A DNA stretch of 64,000 bases from positions 1 through 64,000 of the forward strand of contig NZ_JALIRP010000007.1 in NCBI RefSeq assembly GCF_022898935.1, given 5' to 3'. Source of the DNA: Paenibacillus mangrovi. GTDB taxonomy: Bacteria > Bacillota > Bacilli > Paenibacillales > Paenibacillaceae. The position numbers were made by a program, and so were the translations under genes. Below are positions 16,208 to 24,928 of the stretch, in pieces. The notes under the pieces were generated by a model. The model ran no database searches. It had not been told where the DNA came from and saw only the letters and a program-made list of their open reading frames with translations. Positions within the stretch are counted from its first letter, which is position 1. Each line of letters starts with the position of its first letter.

Positions 16208-17233
16208 TTACCCGTGATCTTCCGCTGGCGGAATTAATAAAAAGCCTTCTGGATGCTCATCGTCTTCATGTATAAAAAATGTGTGCATCCCCATAACCCA
16301 GGCCGAGCCTTCAATCTTTGTCGTCACTGCAGGATAGGGGCCGACATGCGTTGTATTCACGATTCGAGCCCGGAAGAGCGATCCAACAATGCTTTCATGA
16401 ACGAACTCTTCATGGATGCCTATTTCCCCGTTCGCAAACAATACAGCAAGCTTAGCTGAAGTTCCCGTACCGCAGGGTGATCTGTCAATGCCGCCAGGCG
16501 GGACGATGACGGTATTTTTCACGTCTGCTTCCGGATGCGACGGGTCTGAATAAAATTCAACATGCGTTACACCTTTCATATACAGCGCTTCGGGATGCAT
16601 TACCTCGATAGATTGGTTGATTGCTTTGCGTATGCTCACTGCTTTGGCCACGATCGTGTCCGCATTCGATGGAACCAACTCAATGCCCAGTTTTCTGGCA
16701 TCCGTTATTGCATAAAAATTGCCACCGTAGGCGATGTCGCAATCAACGCTCCCTACTCCTTCCACTTCCACATTCAGTCGTTTGTATAAAAAAGCGGGGA
16801 CATTCTGAAAAGCCACACTCAGTACTTTCCCGTCCCGCACCGAAAGTTCCGCTTCAACCAGTCCGGCTGGGGTGTCGAGCTTCACATATGTTATTGGCTC
16901 CGTAACGGTAATCATGCCGGTTTCGACCAAAGCCGTGCATACGCCGATGGTATCGTGTCCGCACATCGGTAAATAACCGCCGGTTTCGATATAGATGACC
17001 CCGATATCCGCATCCGAACGACAAGGTTCCACGAGTACAGCGCCCGACATCACGCCATGTCCTCTCGGTTCATACATTAATATTTTCCGAATCCAATCAT
17101 ATTCGGTTTTCATATGAAGCATTTTTTCGGACATCGTTGCTCCAGACAGCTTGGGAATGCCGCTGATGATTGTTCTTGTGGGATTGCCTCCGGTATGCGT
17201 ATCTACGGTCATAAACACTTTTTTGCTTTTCAT
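16208..17233 (-). CDS. Proline racemase/4-hydroxyproline epimerase, paralogue 2
   Basis: A 341-residue enzyme with [32 protein letters not shown], the first catalytic cysteine in [11 protein letters not shown] and the second in [14 protein letters not shown]. These match the two-base racemase/epimerase group and look closer to classical proline racemase than its neighbour. Its start codon overlaps the stop of the FAD dehydrogenase gene by four bases (ATGA), so the two are translationally coupled. The likely role is interconversion of L- and D-hydroxyproline or proline before oxidation by the D-specific dehydrogenase. Substrate choice cannot be read from the sequence. Confidence 0.85.
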   Translation of the reverse strand: MKSKKVFMTVDTHTGGNPTRTIISGIPKLSGATMSEKMLHMKTEYDWIRKILMYEPRGHGVMSGAVLVEPCRSDADIGVIYIETGGYLPMCGHDTIGVCTALVETGMITVTEPITYVKLDTPAGLVEAELSVRDGKVLSVAFQNVPAFLYKRLNVEVEGVGSVDCDIAYGGNFYAITDARKLGIELVPSNADTIVAKAVSIRKAINQSIEVMHPEALYMKGVTHVEFYSDPSHPEADVKNTVIVPPGGIDRSPCGTGTSAKLAVLFANGEIGIHEEFVHESIVGSLFRARIVNTTHVGPYPAVTTKIEGSAWVMGMHTFFIHEDDEHPEGFLLIPPAEDHG

Positions 17234-18420
17234 GCATGATTCACCTTCTTCCGAAATCTCTCGAATTTTAATGGCTCAGTTGAAATAACCGTGTCAGGCT
17301 GTTCCGTTATCATTTGGCTCATCAGTTTGCCCGTTACCGCTGCTAAACTGATGCCGTCTCCTTCGTGACCTGCAGCAATATAAAATCCGGGAACCTCATC
17401 GACTGCCGATACAATCGGTAAATGATCCTGTGTCCATGGCCTGAGCCCTGTATAGGTACGGATGACGTGGAAATCGCCGATTTTTGGATAAAAGCGGAGC
17501 GTTCTTCTCGCCATCGTACGAATCGCTTCCATATTTACCGTCGTGTCAAACCCGACAAACTCCCTGCTGCTGCCGATCAGAAAATTTTGGCTCTCCGTGG
17601 GCTCGAATACGAGAGCTACTCCGTATTTCTCTGTTAATGGATCGACCTTACGCTCACCACCGAACTTGGAGATCAAATAACCGAACTCCATCACTTTGCG
17701 CATACCGACTGGCACTTGGCGGGAGGCTACAATCAAATGTCCTTTTCGCGGTACGATCGGGATATCTATGCCAACCATTTGGCCGATAACTGGCGCCCAT
17801 ACCCCCGCTGCGTTCACGATTTTTCGGGCTGAAAAATCACCCTGAGTTGTGCAAATCTTGAAATCAGCCGTTAATGGATTTCTCAAGATGGACTTAACCT
17901 CTGTATTTAAACTGACACGAACCCCGTATTTTTTTTGCGCATCGTCAAATAAGGCAAAGGTAAGCAGGTACGGATTAACGGTGGAGTCCGTTCCGCACTC
18001 CAATCCTCCAGGAAGGTCATCTGCAAGGAAAGGAGATTCCTGCCTTATATCCCCGCGGTCTAGCATCCGGAATGATAGCCCGAGCGCCTTCTGCCTGTTT
18101 ACCCATAACTGCGCCGCCTCCATTTCCTCATCCGATTCACAGACGAGAATGCTGCCTGGCAACCTGTACTCGAACGGACTGCTGAGCTCCCTACTCAGTT
18201 CATCAATAATGCGTTGGCTGGTAAGTGACATTTGGCTGTCAAATCCAGGGTCTTTGTCAATAGCAAGAATATTGCCATCACATCGTGATGAGGTTCCGCT
18301 CGCGAGCTCTCCTTTTTCAAGTACAATGACGTTCACCCCCTCTCTGCCCAAAAAGTATGCAATAGCTGCACCGATAATCCCGCCACCGATGATGACGACC
18401 TCGGCATGGTTCACACCCAT
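17230..18420 (-). CDS. FAD-dependent D-amino-acid (D-hydroxyproline) dehydrogenase, DAO-type subunit
   Basis: A 396-residue DAO-fold flavoprotein. It has the dinucleotide motif VVIIGGGIIGAAIAYFL at the N-terminus, then LEKGELASGTSSRCDGN, and the C-terminal FAD contact TGLRPWTQDHLPIV with AAGHEGDGISLAAVTG. It resembles the HcnC/beta subunit of hydroxyproline dehydrogenases. It should oxidise cis-4-hydroxy-D-proline to a pyrroline carboxylate, passing electrons to the subunits encoded at 22964-24770. The start at 18420 (SD GGAAAGG) is supported because a longer frame would begin inside the sigma-54 promoter at 18471-18487. It is first in the operon. Confidence 0.88.
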   Translation of the reverse strand: MGVNHAEVVIIGGGIIGAAIAYFLGREGVNVIVLEKGELASGTSSRCDGNILAIDKDPGFDSQMSLTSQRIIDELSRELSSPFEYRLPGSILVCESDEEMEAAQLWVNRQKALGLSFRMLDRGDIRQESPFLADDLPGGLECGTDSTVNPYLLTFALFDDAQKKYGVRVSLNTEVKSILRNPLTADFKICTTQGDFSARKIVNAAGVWAPVIGQMVGIDIPIVPRKGHLIVASRQVPVGMRKVMEFGYLISKFGGERKVDPLTEKYGVALVFEPTESQNFLIGSSREFVGFDTTVNMEAIRTMARRTLRFYPKIGDFHVIRTYTGLRPWTQDHLPIVSAVDEVPGFYIAAGHEGDGISLAAVTGKLMSQMITEQPDTVISTEPLKFERFRKKVNHA

Positions 18421-18470
18421 AGCCACGTTCCTTTCCAGTAGAATCATCAACTTCAAACTCATGTTCAAGT

Positions 18471-18487
18471 AGCAAGTTTTATGCCAC
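18471..18487 (-). promoter_or_regulatory. Sigma-54 promoter P1 (dehydrogenase-racemase operon)
   Basis: The minus strand reads TGTGGCATAAAACTTGCTA. It has GG and GC separated by exactly ten bases and good -24 (TGGCA) and -12 (TTGCT) boxes. It lies about 50 bases upstream of the ATG at 18420. Confidence 0.8.
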
Positions 18488-18524
18488 ACCAGATGAACTG
18501 GTCTGTTTATAGGAGAATCGAAAA

Positions 18525-18553
18525 TTTACAAGTTATAGGACGACGTGTATAAT
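18525..18553 (+). promoter_or_regulatory. Sigma-A promoter of the activator gene
   Basis: TTTACA (18525-18530) and TATAAT (18548-18553) are separated by 17 bases. The ATG of the activator follows at 18594 with GAGGT as ribosome binding site. The activator thus appears to be made by the housekeeping sigma factor. Confidence 0.75.
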
Positions 18554-18593
18554 TTAACCAATATGTTAACCCATATAAAGCGAGGTAAGCCCA

Positions 18594-20336
18594 ATGAAAC
18601 ACGAAGCTCCTGCCATCATCGATCTTATCCGAACCAATTATTGTTTTATAGAAAATAATATTGATACCAGACATCGTTTGGAGCTATCTTCCTTGCAATC
18701 GGACCCGGAAATGATTCTATTTTTTAGGGATGGAAATCAGCTTTATGTTTATACAGGAACCGATTGGTCGAACGGTATGGAGCTCGATAGCATTCCTTGG
18801 CAAACTACAAGATCGGTCTGCAAAGAAGCGACGATGAAAGAGATTATTCCGCTCTTTCAGGTAAGCGATTACATTTTGGTGAATGAACTGAATGACCAAC
18901 CTATCGGTTATGTCACAGCCGCTGACGCGCTTGCAACTTGTTATCAAGCACATCAATATTTGGAAGCATATTTTGAGGCCATGATTGAGACTATGGATGC
19001 CTCGGTTTCCATGATTGATGATCAGGAAAATACCGTCGTATGGACTCCAGGTGCCGAACGGATTTTTTCAATTAAGGCGAAAGACATCTTAGGCAAGCCG
19101 ATGCCTGAATTTTTTCCCGTCGATATGCTGCAAATCTTAAAGACACATCAGACCGGGGAAGGTGTCTTCCAGAAACTGCACCAGCCGCGGCCAGACATAT
19201 ATGTTCTGATCAACTCGAATCCGATTCGGCTCAATGGGAAAATTATCGGTTCCGTCGTTGCGGAAACGGACATTACCAGCGAGGTAAGATTGAATCAAGA
19301 ACTGTTTAACGCAACATCCAAAGTTCATCAGCTTCAGCAGCAAATGGCTCACTTAAATCCGTCATCCGATCCGTTCAGCCAAATCAAAGGAACAAGCAAA
19401 GCTATTAAGCGCACAGTCGATATGTGCAGAAAGATCGGATCGACCAAGGCGACTGCTCTTATTCTCGGTGAAAGCGGAGTAGGCAAAGAGCTTTTTGCCA
19501 AGGCTATTCACGATATTAGGGAGAAACCTGACGCTCCTTTTATAGCCATCAATTGCGGCGCTATTCCACCATCCCTGTTTGAAAGCGAGCTTTTCGGGTA
19601 TGAAAAGGGAGCATTCTCCGGGGCTGATCTTAATGGCAAAAAGGGAAAAATCCAACTTGCTGCAGGCGGCACCTTATTTTTGGACGAAATCGGTGAAATG
19701 CCTCTCGATATGCAAGTCAAACTCCTGCGCGTGCTTCAAGAGAAAAAATTTTATGCGGTAGGCGGAACCAAGCAATTAAATGCCGACTTCCGGGTTATTG
19801 CTGCTACCAATCGCGATTTGGAAGATCAGGTCAAGAAAGGGGACTTCCGTGAAGACTTGTATTACCGGTTGAATGTCGTTACATTAGTTGTCCCCCCTCT
19901 TCGAGAAAGAAGAGAAGACATTATTGAATTGACTCATTTTTTTCTTAACGAGTTTGCCTTAAGCTATAACCGATTGATCCAAGACTTTCCGCAGGAAGTT
20001 CTCCTTGATCTGCTCCATTATCATTGGCCGGGTAATATCCGGGAGCTGCGGAATACGATTGAGCGATTAGTCGTTTTTTCATCTGACGGTACGATCGAGA
20101 GGGATTATTTACCAATGTCGATTTTATCAGATAGAAACGGCAAGGAACTCCCCCAAGCTGAAACAACTACGGGTGCGCTTCTAACGATGCAAGAGGAGCT
20201 CGAAGCGCATGAAAAACAGATCATCCTGTATGCACTGAAAATGGAAAACGGAAACAAACAGGCTGCCGCCAAAAGACTTGGCTTATCGCGGGCAACGTTG
20301 TACAACAAAATGAACAAGTTCGGTATCACCGATTAA
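18594..20336 (+). CDS. Sigma-54-dependent transcriptional activator (PAS-AAA-Fis)
   Basis: A 580-residue enhancer-binding protein. The N-terminal 120 residues include a CBS-like piece ([16 protein letters not shown] ... [10 protein letters not shown]), followed by a PAS domain (about 125-230). The AAA+ domain (about 265-490) has Walker A GESGVGKE (292-299), the sigma-54 contact loop GAFSGA (339-344; usually GAFTGA) and Walker B LFLDE (361-365). A Fis-type helix-turn-helix ends the protein ([20 protein letters not shown]). It is divergent from the P1 operon and surrounded by sigma-54 promoters P1-P5, so it very probably activates them, with hydroxyproline or a product sensed by the N-terminal part. 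Confidence 0.93.
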   Translation: MKHEAPAIIDLIRTNYCFIENNIDTRHRLELSSLQSDPEMILFFRDGNQLYVYTGTDWSNGMELDSIPWQTTRSVCKEATMKEIIPLFQVSDYILVNELNDQPIGYVTAADALATCYQAHQYLEAYFEAMIETMDASVSMIDDQENTVVWTPGAERIFSIKAKDILGKPMPEFFPVDMLQILKTHQTGEGVFQKLHQPRPDIYVLINSNPIRLNGKIIGSVVAETDITSEVRLNQELFNATSKVHQLQQQMAHLNPSSDPFSQIKGTSKAIKRTVDMCRKIGSTKATALILGESGVGKELFAKAIHDIREKPDAPFIAINCGAIPPSLFESELFGYEKGAFSGADLNGKKGKIQLAAGGTLFLDEIGEMPLDMQVKLLRVLQEKKFYAVGGTKQLNADFRVIAATNRDLEDQVKKGDFREDLYYRLNVVTLVVPPLRERREDIIELTHFFLNEFALSYNRLIQDFPQEVLLDLLHYHWPGNIRELRNTIERLVVFSSDGTIERDYLPMSILSDRNGKELPQAETTTGALLTMQEELEAHEKQIILYALKMENGNKQAAAKRLGLSRATLYNKMNKFGITD

Positions 20337-20356
20337 GGCACTAAAACAACAAGTCC

Positions 20357-21355
20357 TTATGTCATAGAGATCTGCGTGCCAACGCCAGCCAACAACGCCC
20401 GATCATAGATTGCTTTGGCAACGACGACATCCATAGCAGCCAGACCCACTGATTTGAACACTGTTGTTTCGTCATGTCGCTCACGGCCCGGCTTCAATCC
20501 GCTGACAATCTCCCCGAGTTCTGCGTAAATAGAGGCCGGATCAAAGAGTCCTTGCTTTTCGGGAATGATGAAATCGCCCGTTTCCTCTAATGCCAATTCC
20601 CTGGATTCAACGACGATTTTGTCGGCATGGGCGATCAGGTGAGTCGGTAGTTCTTGCATATTTGGACGGAAGGATCCGACCGCATTTACATGGACCCCCG
20701 TAGGGACTGCCTCTTTGTTGAAAACAGGATGCATGGAGTTCGTAGCGGTGACGATAATATCGGTTTCCCTAATAGCTTCGTCTGCATCACTGGCAACTGT
20801 TATCTTAAGCATTCTTTGCTCTGATTCGGCAGATTCCTTCAGTTCGTGCGCCAACTCAAAGGCTTTGTGCGCATGCCGATTATACAAGCGGATTTCCTCA
20901 ATAGGACGTACTTCTCTTATGGCTTGAATGATTCCTCTGGATTGCGCCCCAGTTCCAATGACGCTTAGCACTTTCGCATTTTCCTTCGCCATGAGCTTGC
21001 TGGCCAGGCCTGATGCGGCACCGGTACGGATGACCGTCAAATAAGATGCCTCCAGGATGGCCAGCGGCTCCCCCGTTTCAGTGTCTGCAAGTACCATCAA
21101 ACCGTAAATCGTCTGTTTTCCCCTGGATGTATTATTCGGAAACACCGAAACGAACTTAACACCCAAGCTGTTTGCCGCTTCTACAAATGACGGCATAAAT
21201 AACGACGTTCCCTCCGATTTTTTCATATAAAGAGCTGTACGGATGGGAGTGATGGCGCGCTGCCCCGAATACTCGGACAAAGCAACGCTGACTGCATCAA
21301 TGACTTCCCCCATTTTGATTACTCTGCCTTGATCATTTGAAGACAAAAATAGCAT
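20357..21355 (-). CDS. Ornithine cyclodeaminase/mu-crystallin family enzyme (probable pyrroline-2-carboxylate reductase)
   Basis: A 332-residue enzyme of the OCD/mu-crystallin family: TGAASGLASKLMAKENAKVL, then SVIGTGAQSRGII for NAD(P) binding, VTATNSMHPVF and NAVGSFRPNMQEL. In hydroxyproline and proline catabolic loci such enzymes reduce delta-1-pyrroline-2-carboxylate to proline, and that fits here, but ornithine cyclodeaminase or alanine dehydrogenase activity is possible. The start at 21355 (SD GGGGAAGGAGA) is preferred over a longer frame that would overlap promoter P2 at 21415-21430. It is a single-gene transcript, convergent with the activator gene. Confidence 0.82.
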   Translation of the reverse strand: MLFLSSNDQGRVIKMGEVIDAVSVALSEYSGQRAITPIRTALYMKKSEGTSLFMPSFVEAANSLGVKFVSVFPNNTSRGKQTIYGLMVLADTETGEPLAILEASYLTVIRTGAASGLASKLMAKENAKVLSVIGTGAQSRGIIQAIREVRPIEEIRLYNRHAHKAFELAHELKESAESEQRMLKITVASDADEAIRETDIIVTATNSMHPVFNKEAVPTGVHVNAVGSFRPNMQELPTHLIAHADKIVVESRELALEETGDFIIPEKQGLFDPASIYAELGEIVSGLKPGRERHDETTVFKSVGLAAMDVVVAKAIYDRALLAGVGTQISMT

Positions 21356-21414
21356 GGAGATCTCCTTCCCCTCTTTTTGTGAGTAGAGGGCTTCTCCCCC
21401 TCTCGTTTTCTTAA

Positions 21415-21430
21415 TGCAAAGTACATACCA
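21415..21430 (-). promoter_or_regulatory. Sigma-54 promoter P2 (OCD-family gene)
   Basis: The minus strand reads TTGGTATGTACTTTGCAT with GG-N10-GC spacing. It is 60 bases upstream of the ATG at 21355 and back to back with P3. Confidence 0.7.
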
Positions 21431-21517
21431 ACTCATTTCGCGCAAATAAACGAGATATCATGTCTAATTCTCTTTACAAAACACGGCTGTCATTTCAAAT
21501 TTTAGACACTGATATTC

Positions 21518-21533
21518 AAAACAATATTGTTTT
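21518..21533. promoter_or_regulatory. 16-bp perfect palindrome between P2 and P3
   Basis: AAAACAATATTGTTTT lies 15 bases upstream of the -24 box of P3. A second, looser pair TGTCTAA ... TTAGACA flanks it to the left. It is a candidate binding site for the activator or for another regulator. Confidence 0.45.
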
Positions 21534-21548
21534 ACGTTGACATAAAGC

Positions 21549-21564
21549 TGGCATTTTTTTTGCA
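21549..21564 (+). promoter_or_regulatory. Sigma-54 promoter P3 (Xaa-Pro peptidase)
   Basis: CTGGCATTTTTTTTTGCA has exact GG-N10-GC spacing with consensus TGGCA and TTGCA boxes. The GTG start follows at 21613. Confidence 0.8.
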
Positions 21565-21612
21565 AGGAAAATAATGTAGAAATCAATTTGATATAAATTG
21601 GGAGGAATTGAT

Positions 21613-22680
21613 GTGCAAACAAGAATTGAAAAGCTTAGGGAACTGATGGAAACCCTCGAACTGGACGGCATGCTGATCGAGAGCCCAAGCAACCGCCGTT
21701 ATATCACCGGATTTACCGGTACCGCAGGGACTGTGCTAATCTCTAGAAATCAAGCTAAGCTGATCACTGATTTTCGTTACGTCGAGCAAGCCGGTGCTCA
21801 AGCAATCGGATTTGAAATCGTTCGGGTGTCTAAAGCTTCAATGATTCAGCAAATTGCCGATGAAGTTTCGAAGATGAACATGAACAAATTGGGCTTCGAA
21901 AAAGAACATCTCACCTTCGGTACGTATCAGAAATTGCAAAATGCGATCGCTGCCGAGCTGGTCCCTGTTGCCGGAGTCATAGAGAACCTGCGCATGGTTA
22001 AATCCGAAACTGAAATTGGCTTCCTTCGCACTGCCGCACAAATAGCCGACACTTCGTTCGCCGAAATTCTTGAACATATTCGTCCCGGACTCACCGAAAA
22101 AGAAATAGCCAATACCTTGGAATCAACCTTGCGCAAGCATGGGGCTGACAGCTCCTCTTTCAATTTAATCGTCGTTTCCGGCCATCGCTCCGCCCTTCCT
22201 CACGGCTTGGCCAGTGAGAAAATCATTGAAAATGGCGATATGCTTACGTTCGACTTCGGCGCATATTACAAAGGCTACCGCTCCGATATCACGAGGACAA
22301 TCGCCATCGGGAAGCCCGATAAACAACTGCAAGATATCTATCAGATTGTGCTGGAAGCAGAGATGAAGTGTATCGCCCTACTGAAGCCGGGAGCATTATG
22401 CAGCGAAATCGACACCTTTACGCATAATTACATCGAATCGCTTGGATATGGTGAATACTTTGGTCATGGCACGGGTCATGGTATCGGATTGGATATCCAT
22501 GAAGAACCCTTCTTCTCGACCACCTCAGAAAAAGTGCTGGCTCCGGGTATGATCGTAACAGTCGAACCCGGGATATACATCCCTAATCTCGGGGGTGTCA
22601 GAATTGAGGACGATGTACTGATCACCGATACGGGATATGAAATAATTACAAATGCTTCAAGAGAGCTTATTGTTTTGTAA
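21613..22680 (+). CDS. Xaa-Pro aminopeptidase (M24B family)
   Basis: A 355-residue pita-bread metallopeptidase. The N-terminal creatinase-like half contains PSNRRYITGFTGTAG. The catalytic half has the five metal ligands in DFGAYYKGYRSDITRT (two Asp), GHGTGHGIGLD (His), VEPGIY (Glu) and IEDDV (Glu). It removes the first residue from peptides with proline in second place, releasing proline or hydroxyproline peptides such as those from collagen, in the cytoplasm. The start is GTG at 21613-21615 with GGAGG seven bases upstream. The gene has its own sigma-54 promoter P3, tying peptide supply to hydroxyproline breakdown. Confidence 0.92.
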   Translation: MQTRIEKLRELMETLELDGMLIESPSNRRYITGFTGTAGTVLISRNQAKLITDFRYVEQAGAQAIGFEIVRVSKASMIQQIADEVSKMNMNKLGFEKEHLTFGTYQKLQNAIAAELVPVAGVIENLRMVKSETEIGFLRTAAQIADTSFAEILEHIRPGLTEKEIANTLESTLRKHGADSSSFNLIVVSGHRSALPHGLASEKIIENGDMLTFDFGAYYKGYRSDITRTIAIGKPDKQLQDIYQIVLEAEMKCIALLKPGALCSEIDTFTHNYIESLGYGEYFGHGTGHGIGLDIHEEPFFSTTSEKVLAPGMIVTVEPGIYIPNLGGVRIEDDVLITDTGYEIITNASRELIVL

Positions 22681-22800
22681 ACAATTATTGAAACCGCTGT
22701 CATCTTCACGGAGCAATGTCGATCCGCTCATGCTGTATGTGTATAAAATGGGAGTTCAAATGACGCAAGATACCGGACGAAAGTTTATTTTTCCAGTTAT

Positions 22801-22891
22801 ATATAATTTGAACTAAAGTTTAACCATTCGCCTTCTTGATTCATGTTGTTAATCAAAGAAATAGGTACCTATTCTTTAGTTCAATTTATAT
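22801..22891. promoter_or_regulatory. Long inverted repeat upstream of P4
   Basis: ATATAATTTGAACTAAAG (22801-22818) pairs with CTTTAGTTCAATTTATAT (22874-22891) with one mismatch in 18. A 12-bp palindrome ATAGGTACCTAT (22861-22872) lies just inside the right arm. The right arm ends three bases before the -24 box of P4. It may be an upstream activator site or a structure limiting read-through from the peptidase gene. Confidence 0.5.
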
Positions 22892-22893
22892 AA

Positions 22894-22910
22894 TTGGCGA
22901 GATATTTGCT
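22894..22910 (+). promoter_or_regulatory. Sigma-54 promoter P4 (dehydrogenase accessory subunits)
   Basis: TTGGCGAGATATTTGCTG has exact GG-N10-GC spacing. The ATG of the first subunit gene lies 54 bases downstream at 22964. Confidence 0.75.
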
Positions 22911-22963
22911 GGAGAAAGTTTTAGATCTTGGTTGCAAAGCAGAACAGGAAAGGATGGTATCTA

Positions 22964-23236
22964 ATGGAATCCCAATCAGTAATCATTTGTCGATGTGAAG
23001 AAGTGGACTTGAAGCAGTTGCTTGAAACGGCCGAACGGTTCTCCTGCTCTTCACGCGAATTGAAACTTCGTTCACGGGCAGGCATGGGATATTGCGGCGG
23101 TCGGACCTGCCGCTTGCTTGTCGATTCGATTGTACAGCAGCTCACAGATACGCAGACATCCAATGAAATACCGCTCAAACATCAGCCACCCGTTCGTCCT
23201 GTCACATTTCAAAACTTGGGAGGAGGTCTTTCATGA
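22964..23236 (+). CDS. BFD-like [2Fe-2S] subunit of D-hydroxyproline dehydrogenase
   Basis: A 90-residue protein with the four-cysteine BFD-type pattern: IICRCEEV (CxC) and, some 32 residues later, GYCGGRTC (Cx4C). Such small iron-sulfur domains carry electrons in HcnABC-like dehydrogenases, where they are often fused to the FAD subunit; here it is a separate gene. The start at 22964 has GGAAAGGATGG upstream, and the longer frame from 22928 has none. Its stop overlaps the next start by four bases (ATGA). It is the first gene of a three-gene operon under P4. Confidence 0.82.
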   Translation: MESQSVIICRCEEVDLKQLLETAERFSCSSRELKLRSRAGMGYCGGRTCRLLVDSIVQQLTDTQTSNEIPLKHQPPVRPVTFQNLGGGLS

Positions 23237-23565
23237 AATATGGTCGCGTTACGTATCATCCCGTATTGGGGACTCTAGACAAGCGAGAAAGCCTCCGCTT
23301 TCTGTTCGATGATCAAGAATTCGAAGCTTATAAGGGAGAAACAATCGCGGCAGCCTTGCTTGCCAATGGTGTACGTACACTTCGCCGTCATGAAGAGACC
23401 GGTACGCCCCGAGGCATTTATTGCAATATCGGTCATTGTTTCGAATGCCGCGTGACAATCGATGGGATAACCGGACAACGAGCTTGCCTTACAGTGCTGA
23501 AGGATGGTATGAATATTCGTTCAGGTGAGATGCTTCCTACTCCATTAAAGAAAGGAGCCCATTAA
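23233..23565 (+). CDS. HcnA-like [2Fe-2S] ferredoxin-fold subunit
   Basis: A 110-residue protein with a ferredoxin-like fold. The pattern Cx4CxxC-x12-C is seen in IYCNIGHCFECRVTIDG followed by RACLTV, and resembles the N-terminal domain of sarcosine oxidase alpha and HcnA. It should bind one [2Fe-2S] cluster and link the flavin subunits. The ATG overlaps the stop of the preceding gene, and the next gene begins two bases after its stop, so the three are tightly coupled. It is probably the gamma-type subunit of a membrane-linked or quinone-linked D-hydroxyproline dehydrogenase. Confidence 0.85.
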   Translation: MKYGRVTYHPVLGTLDKRESLRFLFDDQEFEAYKGETIAAALLANGVRTLRRHEETGTPRGIYCNIGHCFECRVTIDGITGQRACLTVLKDGMNIRSGEMLPTPLKKGAH

Positions 23566-23567
23566 TA

Positions 23568-24770
23568 ATGACAGATGTTCTTATTGTCGGTGCTGGTCCT
23601 GCTGGCTTATCTGCCGCTATTTCTTGTGCGGAAAGAGGGTTACAGGTTCAAGTCATCGACGAATTCATGAGACCGGGAGGTAGACTGCTTGGTCAGTTGT
23701 ATCAGGAGACAGACGGCTCCTGGTGGAACGGGATCGAAGAAGCGGCCAAACTTCAAGATAAGGCCGCATCACTTGGCGTCGTGCTTAAACTTGGCATATC
23801 CGTTATCGACTTAAATCAGTCGGAAGACGGCTGGATCGTTTATACATCGACCGGTATCCTTAAAGCGCCGGCCCTTTTACTCGCGACAGGCGCAGCAGAA
23901 ACGGCTTGTCCTATTCCGGGTTGGACGCTGCCTGGCGTCATGTCCATCGGCGCCGCTCAAGTGATGACGAATGTACACAGAGTCCGCGTAGGTATGCGCG
24001 GAGTCATTGTAGGGATTAATGTACTGTCGATGGCGATTGCGCACGAACTTGAACTCGCGGGCATCAAGATTGCAGCCATGATGCTTCCCGCTAAAAATAT
24101 GATCAACAAAGATGTGGGGGATCCTAGAAAAGTGATGCAGTCCATCGTCCGTCTCGGTCATCTTGCGCCATCTCCCCTACTTCGCCTCGGAAGTGGTTTA
24201 ATGCGTTATTCCTCTCTGCAATCCTTGGGTCTTCACTTATATCCCAAACGAGGTTTTAAGGTATGGGGGATTCCTGTCCAGCTGCGTAAAGCTGCAGTAG
24301 AAATTGAAGGCATTGAGAAAGTCGAGAGCGTACGGGTGGCCAATATATCGCCAGAAGGCGATATTGTCCCGAGTACTTCTAGAAGCTTGCCGGTCGATTT
24401 CGTGTGCATGGCCGGTGGCCTTTATCCTTTAGCCGAACTGGCGGCAGTCGCCGGCTGCCCGTTTCGGTATGTCCCTGAATTAGGAGGACATGTTCCACTT
24501 CACAATGCTCGAATGGAAACGCCGCTCGCAGGCCTGTTCGTAGCTGGCAACATCACCGGCATTGAAAGCGCCAAGATCGCTGCTGCTCAAGGTTCCATTG
24601 CCGGGTTATCGATCGCGGCTTTCCATCAAGTCAGCGGAACTGAAGAAGATCTGTTGGAATCCATTCAAAATCTTCGAATAACCCGCGAGAAGGCTTCGAT
24701 CCAGTTTCACCCTCAAGTCGCCGATGGACGGCGACGGCTGGAGTCGATGTTCAGCGAGAACTTCAGTTAA
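23568..24770 (+). CDS. HcnB-like FAD/NAD(P)-binding subunit
   Basis: A 400-residue pyridine nucleotide-disulfide-type flavoprotein: FAD motif VLIVGAGPAGLSAAIS at the N-terminus, FMRPGGRLLGQL, the second signature LLATGAAE, and a late GLFVAGNITGIESAKIAAAQG. It matches HcnB/alpha subunits, which work with a DAO-type subunit (here at 17230-18420) and a [2Fe-2S] subunit to oxidise D-hydroxyproline, glycine or similar amines. The partner subunit is encoded on another transcript in this locus. A strong terminator follows at once. Confidence 0.88.
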   Translation: MTDVLIVGAGPAGLSAAISCAERGLQVQVIDEFMRPGGRLLGQLYQETDGSWWNGIEEAAKLQDKAASLGVVLKLGISVIDLNQSEDGWIVYTSTGILKAPALLLATGAAETACPIPGWTLPGVMSIGAAQVMTNVHRVRVGMRGVIVGINVLSMAIAHELELAGIKIAAMMLPAKNMINKDVGDPRKVMQSIVRLGHLAPSPLLRLGSGLMRYSSLQSLGLHLYPKRGFKVWGIPVQLRKAAVEIEGIEKVESVRVANISPEGDIVPSTSRSLPVDFVCMAGGLYPLAELAAVAGCPFRYVPELGGHVPLHNARMETPLAGLFVAGNITGIESAKIAAAQGSIAGLSIAAFHQVSGTEEDLLESIQNLRITREKASIQFHPQVADGRRRLESMFSENFS

Positions 24771-24811
24771 AAATGCGGCAGGGAATAATTCATTCCCGGC
24801 CGCATTTTTTT
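24769..24811. terminator. Strong intrinsic terminator
   Basis: AAAAATGCGGC, GGGAAT / ATTCCC and GCCGCATTTTTTT form a nearly perfect hairpin ending the P4 operon. The A-run on the left lets it also serve the opposite strand. Confidence 0.9.
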
Positions 24812-24928
24812 AGATAATTTATATCTTTTTGAGGTCTACGCAAAGGATTAATCGCAAGAAAAATTACCGCTAAATGCGGTCCTCGCTTCATAGAAGTACG
24901 TCGGTAGACGTTTTTCCTATAATATGAA

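Noticed and set aside
17849..18472. A 207-codon plus-strand frame opposite the DAO-type dehydrogenase gene
   Set aside because: It is a mirror frame of a clearly coding gene, with serine-rich low-complexity content and no ribosome binding site.
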